Below, piece after piece: positions 27,202-37,769 of a stretch of DNA of 64,000 bases. The stretch's first letter is position 1; each line of letters starts with the position of its first letter. Location: positions 1 to 64,000 of the forward strand of contig NZ_QFFU01000003.1 of NCBI RefSeq assembly GCF_003131185.1, written 5' to 3'. The stretch comes from Pseudomonas ovata (GTDB taxonomy: Bacteria; Pseudomonadota; Gammaproteobacteria; Pseudomonadales; Pseudomonadaceae). Position numbers and translations under genes: made by a program. The notes beneath the pieces are model-generated. The model did not search any database and had not been told where the DNA came from. It was given only the letters and a program-made list of their open reading frames with translations.

Positions 27202-28620
27202 CTACGGGCATCCACCGTAGGGTTTGTCCAGCTCCTCTTCCTTTTTCCGATCCTGATCCTGATCCTGATCCTGTGTGGACGGGGCTGCAGGCTCGCCCGT
27301 CGATTCTGCTGGCGACGCTGTCTGCAAGTCCGACTCTGACTCCGGTATTGGCTCCACCGTAGTGTGCATCTGGTCATGCACCACCTGCTCGTCGACCCGC
27401 GGGTCAAGTGCGACCACCAGCGGCGAGCTCGCCATGCTGTCGGGCATGGCCACGTGTTGCAGCGGTGCGTTCTCGACCTCATGCAGACGCGTAACCGCCT
27501 TGGGCCGAATCATCACCACCAGTATCCCGGCCGTGACGCAGATAAAGGCGTACAGCATGTTGCCGCCAAACGCCTGCATCAGCACCCCGGCCAGCAGCGG
27601 TCCGACGCTGGCCCCGATGCCGTAGGTCATCAGCAGCATGGCCGTCAGCGATACCCGGTTTTCAGCCTCGACATGGTCATTGGCGAAGGCCACTGCCAGC
27701 GGGTAGAGGCTGAACTGCATCAGGGAGGCGATAAAGCCGATGATGAACAGCGCCTCTGCCGGCACCCCGGTGAGCACGATCAGCGGCAGGCTGGCCACGC
27801 ACAACAGGCCTGCGAACACACGAATCAGTTGCGAGCGGTCATAACGGTCCGACAACAGCCCCAGCGGCCATTGCACGACAAAACCGGCCATGATGCAGCA
27901 GCCCATGAACAGACCCACCTGCTCGGTGGACAGGCCATGGCTGGCGGCATACACCGGCGCCAGGCCATAGAAGGCGCCCAGCCCCAGCCCCGCGCCCAGC
28001 ACCGTGGTCAACGATTGCGGCACCCGCTTCATGAAGAACAGTGGCTCCAACGGCGCCGGGTGCAGCGGTGCCGGGTGAATGCTGCGTGTCATGGCCACCG
28101 GCACCAGGCACAGTGCAAAGCACATGGCGACCAGCATCAGCAGTTCCGGCCCCAGTTGCGGGTGCACGACCAGGATCAACTGGCCGAGCACCAGGCCCAG
28201 GTAGGACGCAATCATATAACCGCTGAAGACCATGCCACGCTGACTGACATTGGCCTGCTCGTTGAGCCAGCTTTCGATGACCATGTACTGGCACATCATC
28301 CCCAGGCCCACAATCATCCGCAGCCCCAGCCAGGCCGGCAGCCAGTCGGTCATGCCATGCCCGAGCACCGCCGCGCCGACAATCCCGGCGCAGGTGGCAT
28401 AGGCGCGGATATGCCCGACCCGGCCAATCAGCCGGTGACCGATCTTGCCGCCCAGCACCAGGCCGAAATAGTTGGCGGCCATCAATGCACCGACCCACAG
28501 GCTGTCGACCTGATCAGCCGCCAGGCGCAAGGCCAGGTAGGTGCTCAGCAGGCCGGAACCGATCAGCATCATCAGTGAAGCAAAGTAGAGCGCTCGAAAA
28601 GACTTCCAGATTTGGCGCAT
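27202..28620 (-). CDS. MFS transporter, YcaD-like
   Basis: 472 residues, 12 predicted membrane segments in residues 1-385, then a hydrophilic tail of about 85 residues. The loop motif between TM2 and TM3 (GGKIGHRLIGRVGH) and MVIESWLNEQANVSQRGMVF are typical of the YcaD/UMF1-like MFS proteins. The substrate cannot be read from the sequence. It lies 78 bp after the glutamine-synthetase-like gene and may share its transcript, which would suggest export or import of an amine or amino acid. The tail ends with (DQ)-repeats encoded by four exact GATCCT-complement hexamers at 27249-27272, a simple repeat that could vary in length. Confidence 0.8.
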   Translation of the reverse strand: MRQIWKSFRALYFASLMMLIGSGLLSTYLALRLAADQVDSLWVGALMAANYFGLVLGGKIGHRLIGRVGHIRAYATCAGIVGAAVLGHGMTDWLPAWLGLRMIVGLGMMCQYMVIESWLNEQANVSQRGMVFSGYMIASYLGLVLGQLILVVHPQLGPELLMLVAMCFALCLVPVAMTRSIHPAPLHPAPLEPLFFMKRVPQSLTTVLGAGLGLGAFYGLAPVYAASHGLSTEQVGLFMGCCIMAGFVVQWPLGLLSDRYDRSQLIRVFAGLLCVASLPLIVLTGVPAEALFIIGFIASLMQFSLYPLAVAFANDHVEAENRVSLTAMLLMTYGIGASVGPLLAGVLMQAFGGNMLYAFICVTAGILVVMIRPKAVTRLHEVENAPLQHVAMPDSMASSPLVVALDPRVDEQVVHDQMHTTVEPIPESESDLQTASPAESTGEPAAPSTQDQDQDQDRKKEEELDKPYGGCP

Positions 28621-28698
28621 GGTATTCCCGACTAGAAAGAGTCGCCCGGATGGGCGTGGTCGAACATTCAGGGTCCTGCCAGCCGGCAGGATTCACAA

Positions 28699-30042
28699 TC
28701 AGATCTGGCTGCCCAGCACCCGTCGCTCCCAGGGTGTGATCTCGTCCAGAAAGCTGGTCAGCTCCAGGGTCTTGCTGGCGATGAAGCCTTCGATGAACGG
28801 CTGGCCGAACAGTTCCCGCGCCCGTGCACTGCGTCCAAGACGCCTGAGGGCCGATTGCAGGGTGTCGGGCAAGGCCAGGCTGTCGGGCACCTCGATTTCG
28901 CCTTGCAAGGCCGGTGTCGGCTCAAGCGCATGTTCGATGCCATAGAGGCCGGCAGCCAGGCTGGCGGCAATGGCCAGGTACGGGTTGGCATCGGCCCCCG
29001 GCAGGCGATTCTCGACCCGCCGCGCCTGGGGCACGCTGGCCGGGATGCGCAGGCCGGCGGCGCGGTTGTCGTGCGACCAGCAGGCATTGTTGGGCGACGC
29101 ATAGGGGTGGAACAGTCGCTGGTAGGCATTCACATTCGGCGCGAACAGGGCGGTAAAGTCCGCCAGGCACGCCTGCTGCCCACCAATGAAGTGCCGGAAG
29201 GCCGCCGTTGGCTGATCGTCGGTATCGTTGAATACATTACGTCCCGAGCGGACGTCCACCACGCTCTGGTGAATATGCATCGAACTGCCGGCTGCGTGCG
29301 CCAGCGGCTTGGCCATGCACACCACGGTCAAGCCATGCTTGAGCGCCACTTCCTTGAGCAGGTGCTTGAACAGAAAGGTCTGGTCGGCCAGCAACAGCGC
29401 GTCACCATGCAGCAGGTTGATCTCGAACTGGCTGACGCCCATCTCGTGCATCACGGTGTCCAGCGGCAGCCCCAGGGCAGCCATGCAGGCCCGTACCTCG
29501 GCAAAAAAGGGTCGCAGGCCGTTATTGGAACTGACACTGAAGGCCGAAAAACCCTGCTCGCGGCGCCCGTCCAGCCCCGCGGGCGGCAGGAATGGCTGGC
29601 CGGGATCGGGGTTATGGGCAAACACATAGAATTCAAGCTCGGTCGCCACGACCGGCGCCAGGCCGCGCTCGGCATAGCGCGCCAATACGGCCTTGAGCTG
29701 CGCCCGGGTCGAGAGGCTGCAAGGCTGGCCGTCGATCTCGTCGGCGGCGCAGATGGCCAGTGCCCGCGGCGTGTCGCTCCAGGGCAAACGATGCACCTGC
29801 TGCGAATCAGCCACCAGTGCCAGATCGCCGTCATCGCTGCCGTAGAAACGCGCCGCAGGATACCCACCCATGACGCATTGCAACAGGACGCCTCGCGCCA
29901 TTTGCAGACGCCGCCCGGCCAGAAAGCCCTCGGCGGTCATCACTTTGCCTCGCGGTACGCCATTGAGATCCGGCGTAACGCATTCCACTTCATCCACCCC
30001 GTCCAGTAACCCGGTCATGTCAGGGTGCTCATTGCAGGCCAT
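28699..30042 (-). CDS. Glutamine-synthetase-family gamma-glutamylpolyamine synthetase
   Basis: 447 residues, GS type III-like size, not the 469-residue GlnA. Active-site features are present: ATELEFYVF (metal-binding Glu), FEINLLHGDALLLADQ, GSSMHIHQSV (ATP/Glu binding) and NRLPGADANPYLAIAA. No adenylylation site is seen. This is the PuuA/PauA class, which joins glutamate to putrescine, spermidine or a similar amine as the first step of amine catabolism. Pseudomonas genomes hold several paralogues with different amines, so the substrate is not assigned. The ATG at 30042 has AAGGA upstream. Confidence 0.85.
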   Translation of the reverse strand: MACNEHPDMTGLLDGVDEVECVTPDLNGVPRGKVMTAEGFLAGRRLQMARGVLLQCVMGGYPAARFYGSDDGDLALVADSQQVHRLPWSDTPRALAICAADEIDGQPCSLSTRAQLKAVLARYAERGLAPVVATELEFYVFAHNPDPGQPFLPPAGLDGRREQGFSAFSVSSNNGLRPFFAEVRACMAALGLPLDTVMHEMGVSQFEINLLHGDALLLADQTFLFKHLLKEVALKHGLTVVCMAKPLAHAAGSSMHIHQSVVDVRSGRNVFNDTDDQPTAAFRHFIGGQQACLADFTALFAPNVNAYQRLFHPYASPNNACWSHDNRAAGLRIPASVPQARRVENRLPGADANPYLAIAASLAAGLYGIEHALEPTPALQGEIEVPDSLALPDTLQSALRRLGRSARARELFGQPFIEGFIASKTLELTSFLDEITPWERRVLGSQI

Positions 30043-30159
30043 CTTTCGATCCTTCGTTCACGCAAACCGCCCGGCGGCAAGGTGTACACCATAGGCAGCG
30101 GGCCTCAAGGATTTCAAGCACTGCAATGAAATTGCGCAAGGTCAGTGACTGCACCGGCC

Positions 30160-30852
30160 TCACGGCAGGAAAATACTGAACCGCCCGCCTCCCAGTGCCC
30201 CGCCATTGGCGATTTCGATGCGTCCCTGTACACCGTTGCGCTGGTGCAGCCGGGCGATATGGGAAGCGAAGTACAGGCCAAGGCCGGTGCTGCCGCTCAT
30301 GGCATTGATGCCCTGGACATAATCGGTCTGCTTTTCGATCATGTGCACCGGGTAACCGGGGCCGTCGTCGTTAATGGTGATGCACAACTGGCCGTCCTGC
30401 TCGCCGATCTCGACGGCGATTTTCTCGCGGGCGAAACGGATGGCATTGACCAGGATGTTGCTGACCACCGAGCCGATCAGTTCGCGGTCGAAGAAGCCCA
30501 GCGGGATGAGCCCGTCGAGCTCGAAGCTGGCGCGAATACTCCGGCTTTCGAGCACGTCCTGGTGGTGGGCCAGTTGCGCCTCGATGAAGTCATCAAGCTC
30601 ATGGTAGTCAGGCCGCAAGGGCAACTGGTTGACGCCCAGCTTGTACAGACCCAGCAGTTGCACCAGCATGCCGTTGAGGTTGGCGAACTCGTATTCGATC
30701 ACGCCATGCCCGGCTGAACGACGCTGCTCGACCGGCAACTGTGCCTGCCACTCGCTGTGGGCCCGGGTCAGGGTTGCCAGCGAGTTCTTCATGTCGTGCA
30801 CGGTGGAGGCGATCACCATGGAAAAGTCCAGGCCTTGCTCTTTATCATTCAT
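30160..30852 (-). CDS. Cytoplasmic histidine kinase without an input domain
   Basis: 230 residues. The phosphoacceptor box is STVHDMKNSLATL (His near residue 19), the N box is SNILVNAIRFA, and the ATP-lid motifs are NDDGPGY and STGLGLYFA. There is no membrane segment and no sensor domain, so the signal must come from a partner protein. The start codon lies 8 bases inside the preceding response-regulator gene, so the two are translationally coupled and form one two-component pair. Confidence 0.88.
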   Translation of the reverse strand: MNDKEQGLDFSMVIASTVHDMKNSLATLTRAHSEWQAQLPVEQRRSAGHGVIEYEFANLNGMLVQLLGLYKLGVNQLPLRPDYHELDDFIEAQLAHHQDVLESRSIRASFELDGLIPLGFFDRELIGSVVSNILVNAIRFAREKIAVEIGEQDGQLCITINDDGPGYPVHMIEKQTDYVQGINAMSGSTGLGLYFASHIARLHQRNGVQGRIEIANGGALGGGRFSIFLP

Positions 30853-32449
30853 CGCCGAACGCCCTGTCTTTGAGTTTCTGATAACGATCGAAACGCGGAT
30901 CGGTGTCGGGCATCTTGCCCACCATACTCAGGCAGGCCCGGCACTCCTGGTTCGCTTCAGGCCCCAGGTTCTGTCCGGGGTGCAACAGTGACTGCGCCAG
31001 GTTCAAGGCAATACTGATGTTCTTGGGTTGCAACGCCAGGGCCTTGCGAAACAGGGCCTGGGCCTCGCCCAACTGGCCGGCCTTGTAACAGCGTACACCC
31101 TGGATATTGAGGTCGATGGCCGCCTTGTTGGCCCCCAGGATTTCGGGGTCATCGGTCAGGCGCGCCAGGCTTTTCATCACCTGGGGGTCGTCGCCGTAGA
31201 TTTCTGCCGTGCTCTTGAGCACGCTGGCGCTGGCCTCGGCCTGCCCCAGCTGCCCCAACTGGGTGGCCACCGTCAGGGCCGCCGGCGCACTGAGGAACTG
31301 GCTCATCTTGTCCAGGCGCCCGACCGCCTGCTCGGTCAGCTTGACTGCCGTCTCAGGATCCGACTGCTGCAGGCTGGTGGCTTTCATCAGCCGTGCACGC
31401 ACTTGCAGGCCTTCGTCGTCGGAGTTGTCCTTGGCGACTTCACCCAGCGCCTGGTTGATCTCTACCCGGGTACGGGCATCCAGGCCCATGTCGCCGCTGC
31501 GGCTGATCAGCGCCTGGGCCAGGCCCAGGTTGGTTTCCGGGTCCTTGAAACGGGAATGGCGCCCCTGGCTGACCGCCTGGCGATAGGCTTTCGAAGCACC
31601 GTCGAAGTCGTTGTTGTCCAGCGCCAGCTTGCCCAGCAGCGTCTGCCGGCGAACCGCCAGCGGTGACAGGCGCACGGCCGCTTCCAGTACGTTCTGCGCG
31701 CGCTTGACCTCTCCGCGCGCAACCAGCACGTCAGCCAGGCCATCGAACAGCGCCGGGAACATCGAGAACGCCTTGGTGGCCTGCTCGTAGACCGCCAGCG
31801 CCTCGCTGGTCTTGCCACGCTTGAGCAACAGGCTGCCGAGCATGCCAAACGCCCAGGGCGTGGGCCGGTCAGCGATGATCGAGGTCAGCAGCTTGTGCAA
31901 TGGCTCGAACTGGTTCAGGTCGCGCAGGGCCGTGGCTTTGTAGCGCAGGCACAAAGGGGCCAGGCGCGGGTCTTTCTGGGTCAGTTGGGTGCAGGCGGTG
32001 AGCACCTCGATCGGCTTTTGACGGTCCAGGGCCTGGAAGATGGGCTTGAGCAGGGTCTTGCGCTGCACCAGCTTTTCCAGGCGCTGCGACAGGCCGGCAC
32101 GGTTGAATGGCTTGGTCAGGTAGCCGTCCGGTTCCCATTCCAGCGCACTCATGACCATGGCCTGGCTGTTTTCAGCCGTCACCATGATGAACACGCTTTC
32201 GTGACTGAGCAGCCGCTCGGTCATCAGGTCTTCAAGCACCTGCTGGCCATTCTTGCGGCCATCGCCCAGGTTGAAGTCGTGCAAAACGAAGTCGTAACGT
32301 TTTTGCGAGCACTGGCGCAAGGCCTGCTCGCCGGTGTCGGCGGTATCCACTTCCTTGACGCCCAGCTCACGCAGCATGGACCTGACCGAACTGCGAAAGT
32401 CGGAAAAGTCGTCAACGATCAGAAAGCTTTTTTGGTTGTACGCCAGCAT
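30845..32449 (-). CDS. REC-TPR response regulator
   Basis: 534 residues. The receiver domain (about 8-130) has the acidic pair LIVDDFSD, the phosphoacceptor Asp in FVLHDFNLGDG, the Thr in MVTAEN and the Lys in YLTKPFNRAGL. The rest, about 150-530, is a stack of TPR helices (for example ALAVYEQATKAFSMFPALFD and AQALFRKALALQPKNISIAL). There is no DNA-binding or enzymatic output domain, so the output is by protein binding. The layout resembles V. cholerae VieB, a REC-TPR protein that inhibits a sensor kinase. Partner and target are unknown. Confidence 0.88.
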   Translation of the reverse strand: MLAYNQKSFLIVDDFSDFRSSVRSMLRELGVKEVDTADTGEQALRQCSQKRYDFVLHDFNLGDGRKNGQQVLEDLMTERLLSHESVFIMVTAENSQAMVMSALEWEPDGYLTKPFNRAGLSQRLEKLVQRKTLLKPIFQALDRQKPIEVLTACTQLTQKDPRLAPLCLRYKATALRDLNQFEPLHKLLTSIIADRPTPWAFGMLGSLLLKRGKTSEALAVYEQATKAFSMFPALFDGLADVLVARGEVKRAQNVLEAAVRLSPLAVRRQTLLGKLALDNNDFDGASKAYRQAVSQGRHSRFKDPETNLGLAQALISRSGDMGLDARTRVEINQALGEVAKDNSDDEGLQVRARLMKATSLQQSDPETAVKLTEQAVGRLDKMSQFLSAPAALTVATQLGQLGQAEASASVLKSTAEIYGDDPQVMKSLARLTDDPEILGANKAAIDLNIQGVRCYKAGQLGEAQALFRKALALQPKNISIALNLAQSLLHPGQNLGPEANQECRACLSMVGKMPDTDPRFDRYQKLKDRAFGDE

Positions 32450-32724
32450 CCAGAATCCTGTTTTTCAAGAGTGCAAAGCCGTGCTCGACTGCCTGGGCTC
32501 AGACGTTCGGTCGGTTGCTAGGGCGCAGATGATAGCTAACGGCAACGTGCCATCAAACAGTTTTCCACACATCCTGTCGCACCTGCAGGCTTGCATGTTC
32601 CTGAAGGTTTTCGACCAAAGGTGGGGAAACTATAGAACCAGATCTTGCTGCGCGAGACATTGCGTCCGCGCAGCGGCTGAAAAAGAGACCTGGGTCACCC
32701 TGTCAAAGGGTGAAAAGGGAGGTG

Positions 32725-33405
32725 TTATGACCAACCATCGTTGCGTTTGCGGCGTCGGGTCAGCGAGGGCAGGATCAGGCCGACCAGCAAACCGGCGCCG
32801 GCAATGCTGCCGCCGTAGACCATATAGCCCATCAGGGCCTGCTGGTTTTCATTGCCCAGGCGTGCCTGGGCGTCGCGCAGTTGCGATTGCGCCTGGGTCA
32901 GTTGTTCGTTGAGTTCCTTGTTGCGCGTCTCCAGTTCGTCGATCAGTGCCTTGCGCGTATCCAGGGTTTCCTGCATGCCCTGCACGCGAACCTTCCAGGT
33001 GTCGTCGATCTTGGCCAACTGATCGGTCAGTTGCGCCACCTGGCCGGTCAGTTGCGGCAAGCGCTCGGACTGGCCCGGCTCGGCCTGCAGGTCACTGCTG
33101 AGAATCCAGACGGTGCTGCCGCCTTCGCCGCGAATCCGGCTGTAGTCGCCCTGGGTTTCCAGCAATTCGACTTTCTGGCCGGACTTGAGCGTGCCGACGA
33201 TCCGGTGGCCGTCGGTCGGGCCACTGCGTACATAGGTATTGAGGCTGTCGCTGATCCAGCGGTCGTTGCCGGCCGCTTGCAGCGCCTGGGGTGCCAGCAG
33301 GCCAAACAGGCCGATCAACAGCCCGCGCTTGAGGGTGCGGCGCGTGGTCGCGAGAGAGAACAGGCCGGAAGCTGGAGCCCGCAGTGCGAAAAAATGACGA
33401 GGCAT
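32725..33405 (-). CDS. SH3-domain membrane protein, YgiM/TIGR04211 family
   Basis: 226 residues from MPRHFFALRAP. An earlier in-frame start at 33525 gives a Cys/Pro-rich leader unlike the family. A signal peptide ends near AQAAGNDRW (about 45). The bacterial SH3 domain follows (YVRSGPTDGHRIVGTLKSGQ, then VELLETQGDYSRIR), then a coiled coil (about 110-185), one transmembrane helix (MVYGGSIAGAGLLVGLILPS) and a basic tail RRRKRND. The E. coli homologue YgiM is a cell-envelope protein of uncertain role. The adjacent ppnN is divergent. Confidence 0.85.
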   Translation of the reverse strand: MPRHFFALRAPASGLFSLATTRRTLKRGLLIGLFGLLAPQALQAAGNDRWISDSLNTYVRSGPTDGHRIVGTLKSGQKVELLETQGDYSRIRGEGGSTVWILSSDLQAEPGQSERLPQLTGQVAQLTDQLAKIDDTWKVRVQGMQETLDTRKALIDELETRNKELNEQLTQAQSQLRDAQARLGNENQQALMGYMVYGGSIAGAGLLVGLILPSLTRRRKRNDGWS

Positions 33406-33740
33406 GGCAATAACTGTCTTGGCTGGATAAAACAAAGGCCGCGATGAACGGGCCGGCGCACGATGGGCATCAAGTGGCGGGCCGTGACCTGCAACACCAC
33501 CAGGGTCTGCAGAACAGGCGCACATCCATCAGCCTACAGACCCTGCAAAACGGCTCAGGTTCATTCTTGGCCTGGCAACGCTTACCCGATAGTCTCCAGG
33601 CATGGTTTGGTTTGCTTTCCTGTCCGGCTGCCAGCAAGAATACCGGTCAGGCGTGAACATCCTTGATGCTCACCATCCGGATGCCTGCCCCACCGGGCCT
33701 TGAGCCCAGGCCGCACGGCGTCGATCCAATGGAAAATAGA
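33406..33740. other. Divergent intergenic region, no element recognised
   Basis: 335 bp between the SH3-domain gene (-) and ppnN (+). It must contain both promoters, but I see no convincing -10/-35 pair, sigma54 site or hairpin. Confidence 0.4.
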
Positions 33741-35114
33741 ATGATCCCAAGAAACGTGATTAATGCCTCGGTCAGCCCCAAAGGCAGCCTTGAAACACTG
33801 TCCCAGCGTGAAGTGCAGCAACTGAGCGCCGCCGGTTCCGGCAGCGTCTATACCCTGTTTCGCCAGTGCGCCCTGGCCATTCTCAATACCGGCGCCCATG
33901 TCGACAACGCCAAGACCATCCTGGAAGCCTACGAGAGCTTCGAAGTGCGTATCCACCAGCAGGACCGTGGCGTACGCCTGGAACTGCTCAACGCCCCGGC
34001 CGACGCCTTCGTCGATGGCGAAATGATCGCCAGCACCCGGGAAATGCTGTTCAGCGCCCTGCGTGACATCGTCTACACCGAAAGCGAACTGGACAGCCAG
34101 CGCATCGACCTGAGCAGCTCGCAAGGCATCACCGACTACGTGTTCCACCTGCTGCGCAATGCGCGCACCCTGCGCCCGGGCGTGGAACCGAAGCTGGTGG
34201 TGTGCTGGGGCGGTCACTCGATCAACACCGAAGAATACAAGTACACCAAGAAGGTCGGCCACGAACTGGGCCTGCGCAGCCTGGACATCTGCACCGGCTG
34301 CGGTCCTGGCGTGATGAAAGGCCCGATGAAGGGCGCCACCATTGCCCATGCCAAGCAACGCATCCACGGTGGCCGCTACCTGGGCCTGACCGAGCCGGGC
34401 ATCATCGCCGCCGAGGCGCCGAACCCGATCGTCAACGAACTGGTGATCCTGCCGGACATCGAAAAGCGCCTCGAAGCCTTCGTGCGCGTTGGCCACGGCA
34501 TCATCATCTTCCCGGGCGGCGCCGGCACGGCTGAAGAATTCCTGTACCTGCTGGGCATCCTCATGCACCCGGCCAACCATGACCTGCCCTTCCCGGTCAT
34601 CCTCACCGGCCCGAAAAGCACCGAACCCTACCTGCGCCAGCTGGATGCCTTCGTGCAGGCGACCCTGGGCGAGGACGCCCGTCGTCACTACCAGATCATC
34701 ATCGACAACCCGTCGGAGGTGGCACGCCAGATGGCCCAGGGCCTCAAGGCGGTCAAGCAGTTCCGCCGCGAGCGCAACGACGCCTTTCACTTCAACTGGC
34801 TGCTCAAGATCGACGAAAGCTTCCAGCACCCGTTCGATCCGACCCACGAGAACATGGCCCAGCTCAAGCTCAGCCATGCCCTGCCGCCCCACGAACTGGC
34901 CGCCAACCTGCGCCGCGCGTTCTCCGGCATCGTGGCCGGCAACGTCAAGGACAAGGGCATCCGCCTGATCGAAGAACACGGCCCGTACCAGATCCACGGC
35001 GACCCGGCGATCATGCAGCCGCTGGACAAACTGCTGCAGGCGTTTGTCGAGCAACACCGCATGAAACTGCCCGGCGGTGCCGAATACGTACCCTGCTATC
35101 AGGTCGTAAGCTGA
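33741..35114 (+). CDS. ppnN: Nucleotide 5'-monophosphate nucleosidase PpnN (LOG family)
   Basis: 457 residues from MIPRNVINASVSPKGS, close to the 454 of E. coli PpnN (YgdH). An ATG 12 bases earlier is equally possible; the GGA of its own codons serves as a ribosome-binding site for the chosen start. The LOG/lysine-decarboxylase-like fold carries the nucleotide motif IFPGGAGTAEEFLYLLGIL and the GCGPGVMKGPMKGA segment. N- and C-terminal extensions typical of PpnN are present. The enzyme splits purine and pyrimidine nucleoside monophosphates to base and ribose 5-phosphate in the cytoplasm, and the E. coli protein is stimulated by (p)ppGpp. Confidence 0.9.
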   Translation: MIPRNVINASVSPKGSLETLSQREVQQLSAAGSGSVYTLFRQCALAILNTGAHVDNAKTILEAYESFEVRIHQQDRGVRLELLNAPADAFVDGEMIASTREMLFSALRDIVYTESELDSQRIDLSSSQGITDYVFHLLRNARTLRPGVEPKLVVCWGGHSINTEEYKYTKKVGHELGLRSLDICTGCGPGVMKGPMKGATIAHAKQRIHGGRYLGLTEPGIIAAEAPNPIVNELVILPDIEKRLEAFVRVGHGIIIFPGGAGTAEEFLYLLGILMHPANHDLPFPVILTGPKSTEPYLRQLDAFVQATLGEDARRHYQIIIDNPSEVARQMAQGLKAVKQFRRERNDAFHFNWLLKIDESFQHPFDPTHENMAQLKLSHALPPHELAANLRRAFSGIVAGNVKDKGIRLIEEHGPYQIHGDPAIMQPLDKLLQAFVEQHRMKLPGGAEYVPCYQVVS

Positions 35115-35160
35115 CACAGGGCCAAGGCGGAGCGCTGTCGCGCAGCAAACAGGGGACCCG

Positions 35161-35268
35161 GTAGGAGCGCGCTTGCCCGCGACCGAGTGCGAAGCGCTCG
35201 CAGAAATCTGTGAAACGCTGCAATTTTACGACTGCTACGCAGCCGGTCGCGGGTAAACGCGCTCCTAC
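35161..35268. repeat. Extended REP-like palindromic element, copy C
   Basis: Core with arms GTAGGAGCGCGCTTGCCCGC and its near complement, around TCTGTGAAACGCTGCAATTT. Outer sequences at about 35121-35152 and 35276-35312 also pair (GCCAAGGC... and TCGCGCAGCAAACA facing TGTTTGCTGCGCGA...GCCTTGGC), so the full palindrome spans about 190 bp. It sits between the convergent ppnN and pobC genes and may act as their terminator. Confidence 0.8.
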
Positions 35269-35345
35269 CGGGCCAGTGTTTGCTGCGCGAAAGCGTGCTG
35301 CCTTGGCGCGGTGCCAGTGACACAGGATCATCGCCTACAGATGTG

Positions 35346-35379
35346 AATTTAATATCCAATAAAATCAGTGGCTTATTTT
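35346..35379. repeat. AT-rich 32-bp repeat shared with 17331-17362
   Basis: The segment starting ATTTAATATCCAATAAAATC followed by AGTGGCTTATTT matches 27 of 32 bases with 17331-17362 and again lies beyond an extended REP-like element, here 78 bp past its end. Confidence 0.55.
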
Positions 35380-35406
35380 TCAAGGGAAAGGCATTTCAGC
35401 ACCGTG

Positions 35407-37631
<2,225 letters not shown>

Positions 37632-37687
37632 CGGCGCAAGATCGCAGGAGATCACCAGCCGCCTTGGCGTGCCGCAAACACCCGTGC

Positions 37688-37764
37688 AGGAGCGACCAAC
37701 GGTCGCGAATAGGCCTTCGCGAGTAAAGGTCGCAAATAGGCCTTCGCGACCGTTGGTCGCTCCT
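37688..37764. repeat. Palindrome with 21-bp perfect arms and an internal direct repeat
   Basis: AGGAGCGACCAACGGTCGCG at 37688 and its complement ending at 37764 form perfect 21-bp arms. Inside, a 22-bp sequence (starting GGTCGCGAATAGGCCTTCGC) is repeated at 37701-37722 and 37728-37749 with one mismatch. It lies between the convergent pobA and transporter genes and probably terminates or stabilises both messages. Confidence 0.8.
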
Positions 37765-37769
37765 ACTGT

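Noticed and set aside
33582..35117. A 511-residue minus-strand frame opposite ppnN
   Set aside because: Composition and position show it is the shadow of ppnN, which has the conserved LOG motifs.
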